Positions 1 to 7,351 of a DNA stretch of 64,000 nucleotides are shown piece by piece. Numbering within the stretch: the stretch's first letter is position 1; each line of letters opens with the position of its first letter. The notes beneath the pieces are model-generated. The model worked only from the letters and a program-made list of their open reading frames with translations, searched no databases and had not been told where the DNA came from. Source of the DNA: Nocardioides sp. YR527 (GTDB taxonomy: Bacteria; Actinomycetota; Actinomycetes; Propionibacteriales; Nocardioidaceae); the NCBI RefSeq assembly GCF_900101045.1, contig NZ_FNFN01000008.1:1-64000 (forward strand). The letters run 5' to 3'. A program made the position numbers and the translations under genes.

Positions 1-1
1 G

Positions 2-112
2 CTCGCCGGCGCCGCCGGCACCAAGGGCACCCTCGACCTCGAGACCGCCGACAAGCTCCTCGCCAAGATCGACGAGATCGCCGAGATCTTCTGGGCGACC
101 AAGAAGGCCTGA
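2..112 (+). CDS. C-terminal fragment of an unidentified protein
   Basis: The reading frame is open from the left edge of the window and ends in TGA at 110-112, so only the last 36 residues are present. The fragment is Lys/Glu/Ala-rich, looks helical and ends in Trp-Ala-Thr-Lys-Lys-Ala. It is followed by a strong hairpin at 151-188, which supports this being the true end of a transcription unit. I do not recognise the family from the tail alone and assign no function. Confidence 0.6.
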   Translation, partial: LAGAAGTKGTLDLETADKLLAKIDEIAEIFWATKKA

Positions 113-150
113 GGAACGAAGGCCTGAGCTTTCTCGAAGCTCGGCCCCGC

Positions 151-188
151 GCACCACAGCCGCTCCGTTCCCGGAGCGGCTGTGGTGC
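151..188 (+). terminator. Rho-independent-like hairpin terminator
   Basis: A perfect 17-bp inverted repeat (151-167 against 172-188) surrounds a TTCC loop, 38 bases after the stop of the fragment at 2-112. There is no U-tract, which is common for actinobacterial terminators. It separates the truncated gene from the anti-sigma/sigma pair that follows. Confidence 0.8.
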
Positions 189-258
189 GTTAACGGGGCG
201 GCGAGACCGGTCTCGTTGCATAATCATCGGGACTCCCACAGAAGGACTGACAACCCAG

Positions 259-639
259 ATGCCCCAGGTCGAGCTGCGCCTTCCCGCAGAAGGCGCTTAC
301 GTCTCCGTGCTGCGTACGACGACGGCCGCGCTGGCCGCGCGCCTCGACTTCACGCTCGAGGACATCGAGGACCTGCGGATGGCGGTCAGCGAGGCGGCGG
401 CGATCTGTCTGGAGTGCGCCGCGGAGGCCGCTGACCTGGACGTCGTCTTCGACCTCGGCGAGGACACCATCGGGGTCACCGTGACCACGACCCGCGATGT
501 CGAGGCGGAGATCGACGAGGAGAGCTTCGCCTGGCAGGTGCTCACCACCCTGGCCAGGGAGGTCACCGCCACCCCCGACGGTGATCAGCTCAGGATCTCC
601 CTGGTCGCGGGAGCGACCCCGCTTGGAGCCGCGCGCTGA
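259..639 (+). CDS. RsbW/UsfX-like anti-sigma factor (HATPase fold)
   Basis: This 126-residue protein resembles the ATP-binding anti-sigma factors that hold SigB/SigF-type sigma factors inactive. Residues 35-60 match the helix that carries the N-box in this family (Glu-Asp-Leu-Arg-x-Ala-Val-Ser-Glu-Ala). The asparagine normally following Glu-Ala is not obvious, so kinase activity may be lost. The stop codon lies one base before the ATG of the downstream sigma factor, a typical cognate anti-sigma/sigma arrangement. The ATG at 259 begins the conserved domain directly. No anti-anti-sigma (RsbV-like) gene is visible, so the release switch must lie elsewhere. Confidence 0.85.
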   Translation: MPQVELRLPAEGAYVSVLRTTTAALAARLDFTLEDIEDLRMAVSEAAAICLECAAEAADLDVVFDLGEDTIGVTVTTTRDVEAEIDEESFAWQVLTTLAREVTATPDGDQLRISLVAGATPLGAAR

Positions 640-640
640 C

Positions 641-1438
641 ATGGCGCAGGAGACGATTCGGTCGTCGAGGTCCAGGAGCACCCGCGAGGTGGATGACGCC
701 CGCACACGCTCCCGGGAGCTCTTCAGGGCCCTCGCCGGGCCGGACCTACCCGATGCGGAACGGACCGCCGTCCGCGACGAGCTGGTCCACCTCAACATGG
801 CGTTGGTCGAATACTGCGCCTCGCAGTTCTACGGTCGCGGCGAGCCGCACGAGGACCTCGTCCAGGTCGGCGTCGTCGGCCTCCTCAACGCCGTGGACCG
901 CTACGACCTCTCCCGCGACGTGGAGTTCTCGACGTACGCGGTGCCCACGATCCTCGGCGAGATCAAGCGCTACTTCCGCGACAGCCGGTGGGCCGTCAGC
1001 GTTCCCCGTCGCCTTCGCGATCTGCAGCAGAACCTCCGCGACGCCACCGCCGAGCTCTCCCAGGAGCTCGGCCGCTCCCCCACGGCCCGCGACCTCGCCA
1101 CCCGGCTCGGGGTCAGCCTCGAGACCGTCGTGGAGGGCCTGGAGTCCAGCAACGCGTACGCAGCGCTGTCCCTCGACTCCGAGAGCGACGAGACCGCGCC
1201 GATGCTCGACTCGCTGACCGCCCACGACCTGCGCCTGGACGACGTCGAGGTGCGGGAGTCGATCAGGCCCGTGCTCGACAGCCTCTCCGCCCACGAGAAG
1301 CAGGTGCTGATGCTGAAGTTCTTCCGCAACAAGACCCAGACCGAGATCGCCGCCGAGCTCGGGGTCTCCCAGATGCAGGTCTCCCGGCTGCTCAACCGAT
1401 CGCTCCTCCAGCTGCGCAAGGCGCTGGAGGAGGACTAG
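641..1438 (+). CDS. RNA polymerase sigma factor, SigB/SigF/SigG subfamily
   Basis: This 265-residue group 3 sigma factor has regions 2, 3 and 4 but no region 1.1. Region 2 is seen around residues 50-115, including the core-binding and -10-recognition helices (Asp-Leu-Val-Gln-Val-Gly, then Phe-Ser-Thr-Tyr-Ala). Region 3 follows at about 125-175 and the region 4 helix-turn-helix near 215-260 (Thr-Gln-x-Glu-Ile-Ala). The frame is open further upstream, but the ATG at 641 sits just after the anti-sigma stop and gives the family's usual length. In relatives this class controls general stress or developmental genes. Its partner is inferred to be the anti-sigma factor encoded immediately upstream. 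Confidence 0.93.
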   Translation: MAQETIRSSRSRSTREVDDARTRSRELFRALAGPDLPDAERTAVRDELVHLNMALVEYCASQFYGRGEPHEDLVQVGVVGLLNAVDRYDLSRDVEFSTYAVPTILGEIKRYFRDSRWAVSVPRRLRDLQQNLRDATAELSQELGRSPTARDLATRLGVSLETVVEGLESSNAYAALSLDSESDETAPMLDSLTAHDLRLDDVEVRESIRPVLDSLSAHEKQVLMLKFFRNKTQTEIAAELGVSQMQVSRLLNRSLLQLRKALEED

Positions 1439-1652
1439 CGCCGTACCCGAACAGCTCGGGCCGACCTGCCGCCGATGACGCCGTCAGCAGCGCCACGATG
1501 ATCCAGGTCAGCTGCACGACCGTTCTGACTCTCCACCAGCGACGTCTCGGACGCCCGGATGAGGACTTTGGCGCTGTGCCAACGGCGACCTTCGGCACTG
1601 TATGGAGATCTCGAGCACTGCCTAGCGTGATCAGTGATCGTAGGAGGTCGCC

Positions 1653-1913
1653 ATGGAGGAATTCTTCATCTGGGGAGCGTTCTCCGTCGTGGTCGCAGCG
1701 TTCTGTGTCTGGAAGACGCAGGCAGCGCGGATCCTCGTTGGCCCCTTCTTCGGTGCGATGGACCTGGGTAGCCACGGAGAACTCATTCTCACGAACCCAG
1801 AGACGTGGACGCCAGCACGGCAGATAGAGGATTGCTCAAAGGTCGAGGAGGCCAGCTCCTCTTCGATGACCCAGCGGCGGGTGCGTGAGGGCAATGCGAA
1901 CGCCGCGGAGTGA
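1653..1913 (+). CDS. Small protein with one N-terminal membrane segment
   Basis: This 86-residue reading frame starts at an ATG preceded by an AGGAGG ribosome binding site at about 1641-1646. The first 20 residues form one hydrophobic helix and the remainder is polar. The 214 bases before it hold no other convincing gene; a TAGCGT hexamer at about 1623 could be its -10 box. The 3' end overlaps the likely start of the next gene by some 20-30 bases, so the two may be translationally coupled. No family is recognised. Confidence 0.55.
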   Translation: MEEFFIWGAFSVVVAAFCVWKTQAARILVGPFFGAMDLGSHGELILTNPETWTPARQIEDCSKVEEASSSSMTQRRVREGNANAAE

Positions 1914-2733
1914 GGGCCTCCGACCGTCCGCCGCGGTGAGCCCCAGGACCCGACGCCTCTGCGTCGCCGTTGCTGCGCTGGCGTTGGTCGCGGCCGTTCC
2001 CACGTTCTTCGTCGACGGAGTTCTCAACGGGCCGCCCGTGATGAACGGCTCCGCACGCGGCACGGCGCTCACCATGTTCGCCCTGGCGCTTCCTGTGCTC
2101 GCGGTCGGCGTGGTCACCTCGATCCTCGGCTCGGTCTGGGGGCGGGCCGCGCTCATCGGCGCGCTCGGCTACCTCACCTACAACGCCACCCTCCTGGTGT
2201 ACGCCACCCCGTTCAACGAGCTGTTCCTCGCCTACGTCGCACTGCTCGGGCTATCGCTGTGGTCGCTGGTCAGCGCGTTGCTCGACCCTCTGCCGGTCCT
2301 TTCGCCTGACAGCAGGCTGCCAGCGCGTGGGATCGCCGCGTTCATCCTGACCGTGGTCGCCCTCAACGCACTGGCCTGGCTGCGGTTCGTCGTACCCGAT
2401 CTGGGAGAGGATCCGCCGGACTTCCTGGCCGGGACCGGCCTGACCACCAACCCGATCTATGTACAAGACCTCGTGGTCTGGCTGCCAGCCCTGGGGGTCG
2501 TGGCCGTGCTGCTCTGGCAGCGCCGGCCCGCCGGCATCTTCCTCTGCGGAGCCGGGCTGTTCTTCTGGGAGATCGAGGCAATCGGTGTCGCGGTCGACCA
2601 GTGGTTCGGTCACCGCGCCGACCCTGCCTCAGACGTGGCGACCCAGGGTGGCGTCGTGTTGTTCGTCGTGCTTGCCGGGGTGACCCTCGTCCCGCTGGTC
2701 CTATGGATACGCGCGGTCCTGTCGCGGCCCTAG
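1894..2733 (+). CDS. Hypothetical multi-pass membrane protein
   Basis: This protein of about 279 residues has roughly seven hydrophobic helices (near residues 18-38, 55-80, 88-105, 112-135, 150-170, 195-230 and 250-275) and no signal peptide. The start is uncertain: ATG at 1894 has GTGAGG just before it, while GTG at 1885 and GTG at 1936 are alternatives in the same frame. It overlaps the end of the preceding small gene. Its TAG stop is shared, as CTAG at 2730-2733, with the TAG stop of the convergent gene. The family is not recognised; an integral membrane role is all that can be supported. Confidence 0.7.
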   Translation: MRTPRSEGLRPSAAVSPRTRRLCVAVAALALVAAVPTFFVDGVLNGPPVMNGSARGTALTMFALALPVLAVGVVTSILGSVWGRAALIGALGYLTYNATLLVYATPFNELFLAYVALLGLSLWSLVSALLDPLPVLSPDSRLPARGIAAFILTVVALNALAWLRFVVPDLGEDPPDFLAGTGLTTNPIYVQDLVVWLPALGVVAVLLWQRRPAGIFLCGAGLFFWEIEAIGVAVDQWFGHRADPASDVATQGGVVLFVVLAGVTLVPLVLWIRAVLSRP

Positions 2734-3101
2734 CGCTCCTCGAGCGCGGCGATGCTCGGCGGCGCGAAGATGCCGACGAGGGCGACGACCGCGACCAGCG
2801 CCAGCCCGCCCGCGATCGCGAGGTCCTCACGCAGGTTCCAGGCCAGGCCGAGCACGATCAGCTGGACGAGCACCAGCGGCGCCCGCGCCCACGACTCCAG
2901 TCGCCAGAGCATGTAGGAGCACCAGCCGATGCCGGCGGCGCAGAGCAGGAAGAACAGTCCGCCCGCGATCGCGGTCGTGAGCGAGGCGGCGTCGGGGATG
3001 CGTACGAACTCCAGCGCTCCCCACACCAGCATCGCCGCGGTCTCGACGCCTGCGGCGATCAGGGTCAGCAGGAGAGTCCAGGGGCGGTGCGGCGCGGTCA
3101 C
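2730..3101 (-). CDS. Small four-helix membrane protein
   Basis: This 123-residue protein consists almost entirely of four hydrophobic segments (about residues 8-30, 40-65, 72-88 and 93-112). It starts at GTG 3101. A TAGGCT hexamer on the same strand (plus-strand bases 3108-3113) lies six bases upstream, so the transcript is probably leaderless. It converges on the preceding membrane protein and shares the CTAG stop tetranucleotide with it. No catalytic motif is visible. It resembles generic actinobacterial integral membrane proteins, and no function is assigned. Confidence 0.7.
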   Translation of the reverse strand: MTAPHRPWTLLLTLIAAGVETAAMLVWGALEFVRIPDAASLTTAIAGGLFFLLCAAGIGWCSYMLWRLESWARAPLVLVQLIVLGLAWNLREDLAIAGGLALVAVVALVGIFAPPSIAALEER

Positions 3102-3107
3102 CTCAGC

Positions 3108-3113
3108 AGCCTA
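3108..3113 (-). promoter_or_regulatory. -10 box TAGGCT for leaderless gene at 3101
   Basis: The hexamer TAGGCT (minus strand) ends six bases before the GTG start codon. That spacing places transcription initiation at or next to the start codon, which is the geometry of actinobacterial leaderless genes. Confidence 0.5.
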
Positions 3114-3295
3114 GAACCCTCGCCAAGCGTCAGAAAATCCGCAGTAGCATACACGACCGGATTTTCCGGTAACTCACCGCGTTACCGAATTGTCTAGCCC
3201 CAGGAAGACTGAGTGTTACGGTCCGGTGACGAACCAGACACTGGTTAGGGGTTGTTTCGGCGTCCATTTCTTGGAACTCTAGAGACCAGCACGCA

Positions 3296-3311
3296 CGTGA
3301 AGACATTCACA
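3296..3311 (+). promoter_or_regulatory. CRP-family binding site upstream of whiB1
   Basis: The sequence CGTGA-AGACAT-TCACA matches the actinobacterial CRP consensus TGTGA-N6-TCACA at nine of ten fixed positions. It lies 84 bases before the whiB1 ATG in a 293-base non-coding stretch (3102-3394). In Mycobacterium tuberculosis the CRP protein Rv3676 is known to act on whiB1, so conservation of a site here is plausible. Binding itself is inferred. Confidence 0.55.
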
Positions 3312-3394
3312 CATCCCCGCCACGTGCCGACTCGCAGGGTCTCGAATCACCAGGGCCTTGCCCATCCTACGTCAGAAAGAGGGTCTACCCAGCC

Positions 3395-3649
3395 ATGGAT
3401 TGGCGCCACCGTTCGGCTTGTCTCGATGAAGACCCGGAACTGTTCTTCCCCATCGGAAACACCGGTCCGGCCATCCTCCAGATCGAGGAAGCCAAGCAGG
3501 TCTGCCGGCGTTGCGACGTCCGGGAGCAGTGTCTTCAGTGGGCTCTTGAGGCCGGTCAGGACCACGGCGTGTGGGGTGGACTGAGCGAGGACGAGCGTCG
3601 TGCGCTGAAGCGCCGCAACGCCCGCTCCCGTGTCCGCACCGCCGTCTGA
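3395..3649 (+). CDS. whiB1: Transcriptional regulator WhiB1 (Wbl family)
   Basis: This 84-residue iron-sulfur regulator has the four invariant cysteines at positions 9, 37, 40 and 46 that hold a 4Fe-4S cluster. These are followed by the Gly-Val-Trp-Gly-Gly beta-turn at about 58-62 and a basic C-terminal tail (Lys-Arg-Arg-Asn-Ala-Arg). Length and sequence match mycobacterial WhiB1 along the whole protein. In that family the cluster reacts with nitric oxide and the protein binds the principal sigma factor. The upstream non-coding region is long and carries a CRP-like site, so a regulated leader is likely. The neighbouring pdtaS gene is the same neighbour as in Mycobacterium. Confidence 0.97.
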   Translation: MDWRHRSACLDEDPELFFPIGNTGPAILQIEEAKQVCRRCDVREQCLQWALEAGQDHGVWGGLSEDERRALKRRNARSRVRTAV

Positions 3650-3685
3650 CCAACCCCTAGAGGCCATCAACCCCTAGCGATCCAC

Positions 3686-5176
3686 CTAGAGCTCCAACGG
3701 CAGCTCGACCGCAGCTCTCGCCCCATGGCCGTCCGGCCGGGGCCCCAACGAGAGCCGGCCCCCGAGCTCGCCTTCGACGAGAGTCTTCACGATCGACAAC
3801 CCCAAGTTTGTCGATGTGTCGAGACTGAACCCGTCGGGTAGTCCATGACCGTCATCCTCGATGGTCACCTGGAGATGCCCGGCGGGTTGCTGTCGTACGG
3901 ACATCACGATCTTGCCGGTCTCGGGATCGCCCGGACCGTTGCCGCGGTACCCGTGCTCGACCGCGTTCTGCAGCAGCTCGGTGACGACCATCGCCATCGG
4001 CGTGGCCACCTCCGAGGGCAGCGACCCGAACGAGCCCTCTCGGCGTACCCGCACGGCGACGCCGACCGAGGTGACCTCTCCCACCATGGAGGCGAGCCGA
4101 TCGGCGATCTCGTCGAACTCGACGGTCTCCTCGACGGCCTGCTGGGAGAGGATCTCGTGGACCAGTGCGATGGACCCGACACGCCGTACGGCCTCGTTCA
4201 GCGCATCCTGTGCGACACCGGAGTCGACCCGGCGAGACTGCATCCGCAGCAGGGCGGCCACGGTTTGTAGGTTGTTCTTCACTCGATGGTGGATCTCGCG
4301 GATCGTGGCGTCCTTGGTGACGAGCTCACGATCGCGTCGACGCAGGTCGGTGACGTCGCGCAGCAGCACCAGCGCACCGATCGCCTCGCCACGTGGCCGC
4401 AGCGGGATCGAGCGCATGATGATCGCCATCACCCCGGTGTCGATCTCGGTGTCGCGGTGCGCCCGACCGCCGAGGACCGCGCTCAGCGTCTCCTCGTCGG
4501 GGCGCTTGCGCGGCGGCACCAGGGCCCGGGTCATCCCGGCCAGGGACTGGCCGGCGAGGTCGCCGGAGAGCCCCAGCCGGCGGAAGACCGAGAGCGCGTT
4601 GGGACTGGCGTAGTCGACGACGCCGTCGGCATCCACCCGCACGAACCCGTCCCCGACCCGAGGGGTGTCGGTGTGGTCGCTGCGCTGGCCGACCGCCGGG
4701 AAGTAGCCGTTGGCCACCATCTGGGTCAGGTCGGCGGCGGTCTGCAGGTAGGACAGCTCGAGCTTGGACGGCGTGCGTACGCCGAGCAGGTTGGTGTTGC
4801 GGCTCAGCACCGCGATGATGCGGCCGGCCCGGCGTACGGGGATGGTCTCGACCCGCACGGGAAGGTCGTCGCGCCACTCCGGGTCGCCCTCACGAACGAG
4901 CCGGCCGGCGTCGACGGCGTCGTCCAGGGTGGCGTGACGCCCCTTCGGCACGAACATGCCGACGATGTCGTCGACATAGGCCGTGGGACCGGTCGTGGGA
5001 CGCATCTGACCGGCCGCCCAGAAGCCGTTCCCGGACTTGTCCGGCAGCCACAGCACCAGGTCGGCGAAGGAGAGGTCGGCCAGGATCTGCCAGTCGGCCA
5101 TGAGCAGCTGAAGCCACTCGACATCATCGTTGTCGAGCTCGGTGTGGCTCTGGGCGAGCTCGCTCAGGGTAGGCAC
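3686..5176 (-). CDS. pdtaS: Sensor histidine kinase PdtaS
   Basis: This soluble 496-residue kinase has an N-terminal GAF-type domain (about 1-150) and a PAS domain (about 175-275). A HisKA_2 dimerisation/phosphoacceptor motif follows, with His296 in Ile-His-His-Arg-Val-Lys-Asn-Asn-Leu, and then an HATPase_c domain. The order and length match M. tuberculosis PdtaS, which phosphorylates the RNA-binding antiterminator PdtaR. GTG 5176 was chosen because it gives the family length. An upstream start at 5290 would run into the divergent gene. There are no membrane segments, so the protein is cytosolic. No pdtaR gene is in this window. Confidence 0.93.
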   Translation of the reverse strand: MPTLSELAQSHTELDNDDVEWLQLLMADWQILADLSFADLVLWLPDKSGNGFWAAGQMRPTTGPTAYVDDIVGMFVPKGRHATLDDAVDAGRLVREGDPEWRDDLPVRVETIPVRRAGRIIAVLSRNTNLLGVRTPSKLELSYLQTAADLTQMVANGYFPAVGQRSDHTDTPRVGDGFVRVDADGVVDYASPNALSVFRRLGLSGDLAGQSLAGMTRALVPPRKRPDEETLSAVLGGRAHRDTEIDTGVMAIIMRSIPLRPRGEAIGALVLLRDVTDLRRRDRELVTKDATIREIHHRVKNNLQTVAALLRMQSRRVDSGVAQDALNEAVRRVGSIALVHEILSQQAVEETVEFDEIADRLASMVGEVTSVGVAVRVRREGSFGSLPSEVATPMAMVVTELLQNAVEHGYRGNGPGDPETGKIVMSVRQQPAGHLQVTIEDDGHGLPDGFSLDTSTNLGLSIVKTLVEGELGGRLSLGPRPDGHGARAAVELPLEL

Positions 5177-5260
5177 GCCGACAGCGTAGATGTAGACCTT
5201 GGTATGCGCATTGCGCGGGTCGGTGGTCGGCGCGTGGCCGGGTTTGGCAGGATGTTCCCC

Positions 5261-6100
5261 ATGTCGGAGGCGTACTGGCGCGAGGTTCATTCAACCGGTC
5301 TCGCCGTACCCACCGACCGGCCGCTGGGTGACCTCACCATCGAGCTCACCCGGATGCTCGGCGACCCGGATCCGGACGTACGCAGCGGGCTGGCCGTGCC
5401 GGCCCTGTCGACGTGGATCCAGCGCGGCGTCTACGACGACCTGCTCGGGGGTCTGGGCGACGGTATGGCGGCCGGGCTGGTGGTCGGTCTGGGCGACTCG
5501 GGCAACAACGGCGTCTTCCGCCGGGCGTCCTCGGTCGAGGCCCTGGCCGAGTGCATCGCCCGCGACAACGCCCGCTCGCTGGTGCGTGCGGAGAAGGTGC
5601 TGGAGTGGGGCGACCGGATCGCCACCTGGCTGCTGCGCGAGCGCGACCTGCGGGCCTTCGTTCCTGAGCGTGGCTGGGCGCACGCGGTCGCCCGCGGCGC
5701 CGACGCGCTCGGCACCCTGGCCGCCTCCGAGCACCTCGGCAAGCCCGAGCTGACGGTGATCCTCGACGTGGTCGCCGACCGGGTGCTCGCCCGCGGGGAC
5801 ACCATCTACGCCCACGGAGAGCCCGACCGGCTGGCCGCAGCCACGATGTCCGTGCTGCGCCGCAACCTGGTTCCGCTCAACATCATGGAGCCGTGGATCA
5901 ACCGGATCGTCACCGTCGCCACCGCCACCCCGGAGACGCCCGACCGTGACCCGTTCCTGCTCACCGGCAACGCCGAGGCCTTCCTGCGGGCCCTCTACAT
6001 CCAGCTCGCGCTCAGCAACGACATCCCGCAGATCCGCGGCGACCTGCTGCTGGTCGTCGTCGCGGCCCTGAAGAAGTCGAACGCCACGTACCTGACGTGA
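5261..6100 (+). CDS. DUF2785 domain-containing protein
   Basis: This soluble 279-residue protein is largely helical and matches the DUF2785 family, whose function is unknown. ATG 5261 is preceded at a good distance by GGCAGGA (5246-5252). The frame stays open far upstream across pdtaS, but that stretch is antisense noise. It is divergent from pdtaS with only 84 bases between the starts, so the two probably share a promoter region. It has no counterpart in the M. tuberculosis arrangement of this locus and looks like an insertion into the conserved block. Confidence 0.8.
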   Translation: MSEAYWREVHSTGLAVPTDRPLGDLTIELTRMLGDPDPDVRSGLAVPALSTWIQRGVYDDLLGGLGDGMAAGLVVGLGDSGNNGVFRRASSVEALAECIARDNARSLVRAEKVLEWGDRIATWLLRERDLRAFVPERGWAHAVARGADALGTLAASEHLGKPELTVILDVVADRVLARGDTIYAHGEPDRLAAATMSVLRRNLVPLNIMEPWINRIVTVATATPETPDRDPFLLTGNAEAFLRALYIQLALSNDIPQIRGDLLLVVVAALKKSNATYLT

Positions 6101-6191
6101 CTGCGGGTCGAGATTCGCCCTCCCGCGCATGGTTTTGAGAGACTGTCCCGAGGCCCCTCGGGGTCCACGTACCCCAATGGAGGAGATCATC

Positions 6192-6266
6192 ATGGGCAAG
6201 ACTGGCCGCAAGCGCCGCGCGCGCCGCAAGAAGGGCGCGAACCACGGCAAGCGCCCCAACGCCTGA
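6192..6266 (+). CDS. 50S ribosomal protein bL37
   Basis: This 24-residue, extremely basic peptide ends in Lys-Gly-Ala-Asn-His-Gly-Lys-Arg-Pro-Asn-Ala. The same ending is found in the actinobacterial ribosomal protein bL37 first seen in the Mycobacterium smegmatis ribosome structure. A strong ribosome binding site, GGAGG at 6179-6183, precedes the ATG. A palindromic terminator follows at 6309-6336. It is too short for most gene finders and easily missed. Its position next to rsrA/sigR fits the conserved core character of the locus. Confidence 0.9.
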   Translation: MGKTGRKRRARRKKGANHGKRPNA

Positions 6267-6308
6267 CCGCTGACCCTCGTCACGAGGTCAGAGCAGTCAA
6301 GAGACGCA

Positions 6309-6336
6309 AGAGCCCCAGCCGATCGGCTGGGGCTCT
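6309..6336. terminator. Bidirectional terminator between bL37 and rsrA
   Basis: This perfect 28-base palindrome forms a 12-bp stem with a GATC loop. It lies between two converging genes (stops at 6266 and 6356) and can terminate both. A-rich and C/T-rich flanks are present but there is no long T-run. Confidence 0.8.
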
Positions 6337-6355
6337 CGTCGCGTCTGTGGCCGGT

Positions 6356-6619
6356 TCAGGACCTCGTGCGGAGCTCCTGGATCTGGACCATGATCTTCGC
6401 GCGCAGCTCGCCCGGGGCGACCTCGGTGCACGAGCGCGCCACGACCGCCTTGACGATGCGCTGCTGGTCGTAGGTCTCCAGGCAGGGGTTGCAGCTCTGC
6501 AGGTGGAGCTTGACCTGGTCGGCGTCGGCCGCGGCGAGCTCGTTGTCGATCAGGAAGACGATCTGCTCGAGGAAGTCCGCGCAGTCGGTGGGTGAGGCGT
6601 CATGTTTGTGGGCACTCAT
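6356..6619 (-). CDS. rsrA: Anti-sigma factor RsrA (zinc, redox-sensing)
   Basis: This 87-residue ZAS-family anti-sigma factor carries the redox zinc motif His39-x3-Cys43-x2-Cys46, plus Cys13 at the position of the reactive N-terminal cysteine of Streptomyces RsrA and an extra Cys64. Under thiol oxidation, family members form disulfides, lose zinc and release SigR. The gene overlaps the sigR stop by four bases (ATGA) and has GGAGGT just before its start, so translation is coupled to sigR. The pair is equivalent to sigH/rshA of M. tuberculosis. Confidence 0.95.
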   Translation of the reverse strand: MSAHKHDASPTDCADFLEQIVFLIDNELAAADADQVKLHLQSCNPCLETYDQQRIVKAVVARSCTEVAPGELRAKIMVQIQELRTRS

Positions 6620-7233
6620 GACGCACCTCCACGAGCGCCGGTGAGGTCGTTGGTGCGAACGTAGTCGGAGAGAAGATCGCGCAGCTGGCGCCGGCCGCGG
6701 TGAAGCCGCGACATCACGGTGCCGATCGGGGTTTCCATGATCTCGGCGATCTCCTTGTAGGCGAATCCCTCGACGTCGGCGAGGTAGACAGCGAGCCGGA
6801 ACTCCTCCGGGAGACGCTGCAGGGCGTCCTTCACCTGAGAGTCGGGCAGGTGCTCGAGCGCCTCCATCTCCGCGGACTTCAGACCGGTCGAGGTGTGCGA
6901 CTCGGCCCGCGCCAGCTGCCAGTCCTCGACGTCCTCGGACATCGACTGCTGCGGCTGGCGCTGCTTCTTGCGGTAGGTGTTGATGAAGGTGTTCGTGAGG
7001 ATGCGGTAGAGCCAGGCTTTCAGGTTGGTGCCGGGCTTGAACTGGTGGAAGGAGGAGTAGGCCTTGGCGAACGTCTCCTGCACCAGGTCTTCCGCGTCGG
7101 ACGGGTTGCGGGTCATCCGCATCGCCGCCGAGTAGAGCTGGTCGAGGAAGGGCAGCGCGTCCCGTTCGAAGCGCAGTGCACGCTCCTCGGGTGTCTCTGT
7201 GGCCAGGTCGACCTCTGCGTCGTTGTCGCTCAT
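6616..7233 (-). CDS. sigR: ECF sigma factor SigR (SigH), thiol-oxidative stress
   Basis: This 205-residue ECF12-type sigma factor has region 2 at about 22-95 (Asp-Ala-Glu-Asp-Leu-Val-Gln-Glu-Thr and Asn-Leu-Lys-Ala-Trp-Leu) and region 4 at about 140-195. The ATG at 7233 gives the N-terminus typical of SigR and SigH. However, the frame is open to an ATG at 7314, giving a 232-residue form. A perfect SigR-type promoter (7323-7349) puts transcription initiation almost exactly at 7314. Two isoforms, short and long, are therefore likely, as known for Streptomyces SigR. The alpha/beta hydrolase upstream ends only three bases from the -35 element. Confidence 0.95.
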   Translation of the reverse strand: MSDNDAEVDLATETPEERALRFERDALPFLDQLYSAAMRMTRNPSDAEDLVQETFAKAYSSFHQFKPGTNLKAWLYRILTNTFINTYRKKQRQPQQSMSEDVEDWQLARAESHTSTGLKSAEMEALEHLPDSQVKDALQRLPEEFRLAVYLADVEGFAYKEIAEIMETPIGTVMSRLHRGRRQLRDLLSDYVRTNDLTGARGGAS

Positions 7234-7322
7234 CACGTCCCAGGGTACGCGCGCGAGCAGCGGGGCGCTCATCTGCGACACATTCGCGGCGGGGCGTTCG
7301 AGCAGGATGGTCATGTCGAGTG

Positions 7323-7349
7323 AACGCCACGGCGGCCAATAAACATTCC
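7323..7349 (-). promoter_or_regulatory. SigR autoregulatory promoter
   Basis: Read on the minus strand, GGAAT (7349-7345) is followed after 18 bases by CGTT (7326-7323). This matches the SigR/SigH consensus GGAAT-N18/19-GTT. The -10 element ends eight bases before the ATG at 7314, so the induced transcript would be leaderless for the long SigR form. Confidence 0.8.
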
Positions 7350-7351
7350 CG

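Noticed and set aside
190..258. A SigB/SigF-type promoter in front of the anti-sigma gene
   Set aside because: A GGGA-containing stretch exists near 228, but no convincing GTTT -35 with 15-17 base spacing could be aligned.
3243..3676. TAGGGGTTG / CAACCCCTA sequences around whiB1 (near 3245, 3651 and 3668) considered as operators
   Set aside because: The copies flank the gene at irregular distances and have no symmetry of their own; chance or weak terminator sequence is as likely.
4286..5260. An upstream extension of the DUF2785 frame through pdtaS
   Set aside because: It would be antisense to a full-length PdtaS. The ATG at 5261 has a ribosome binding site and begins the conserved family sequence.
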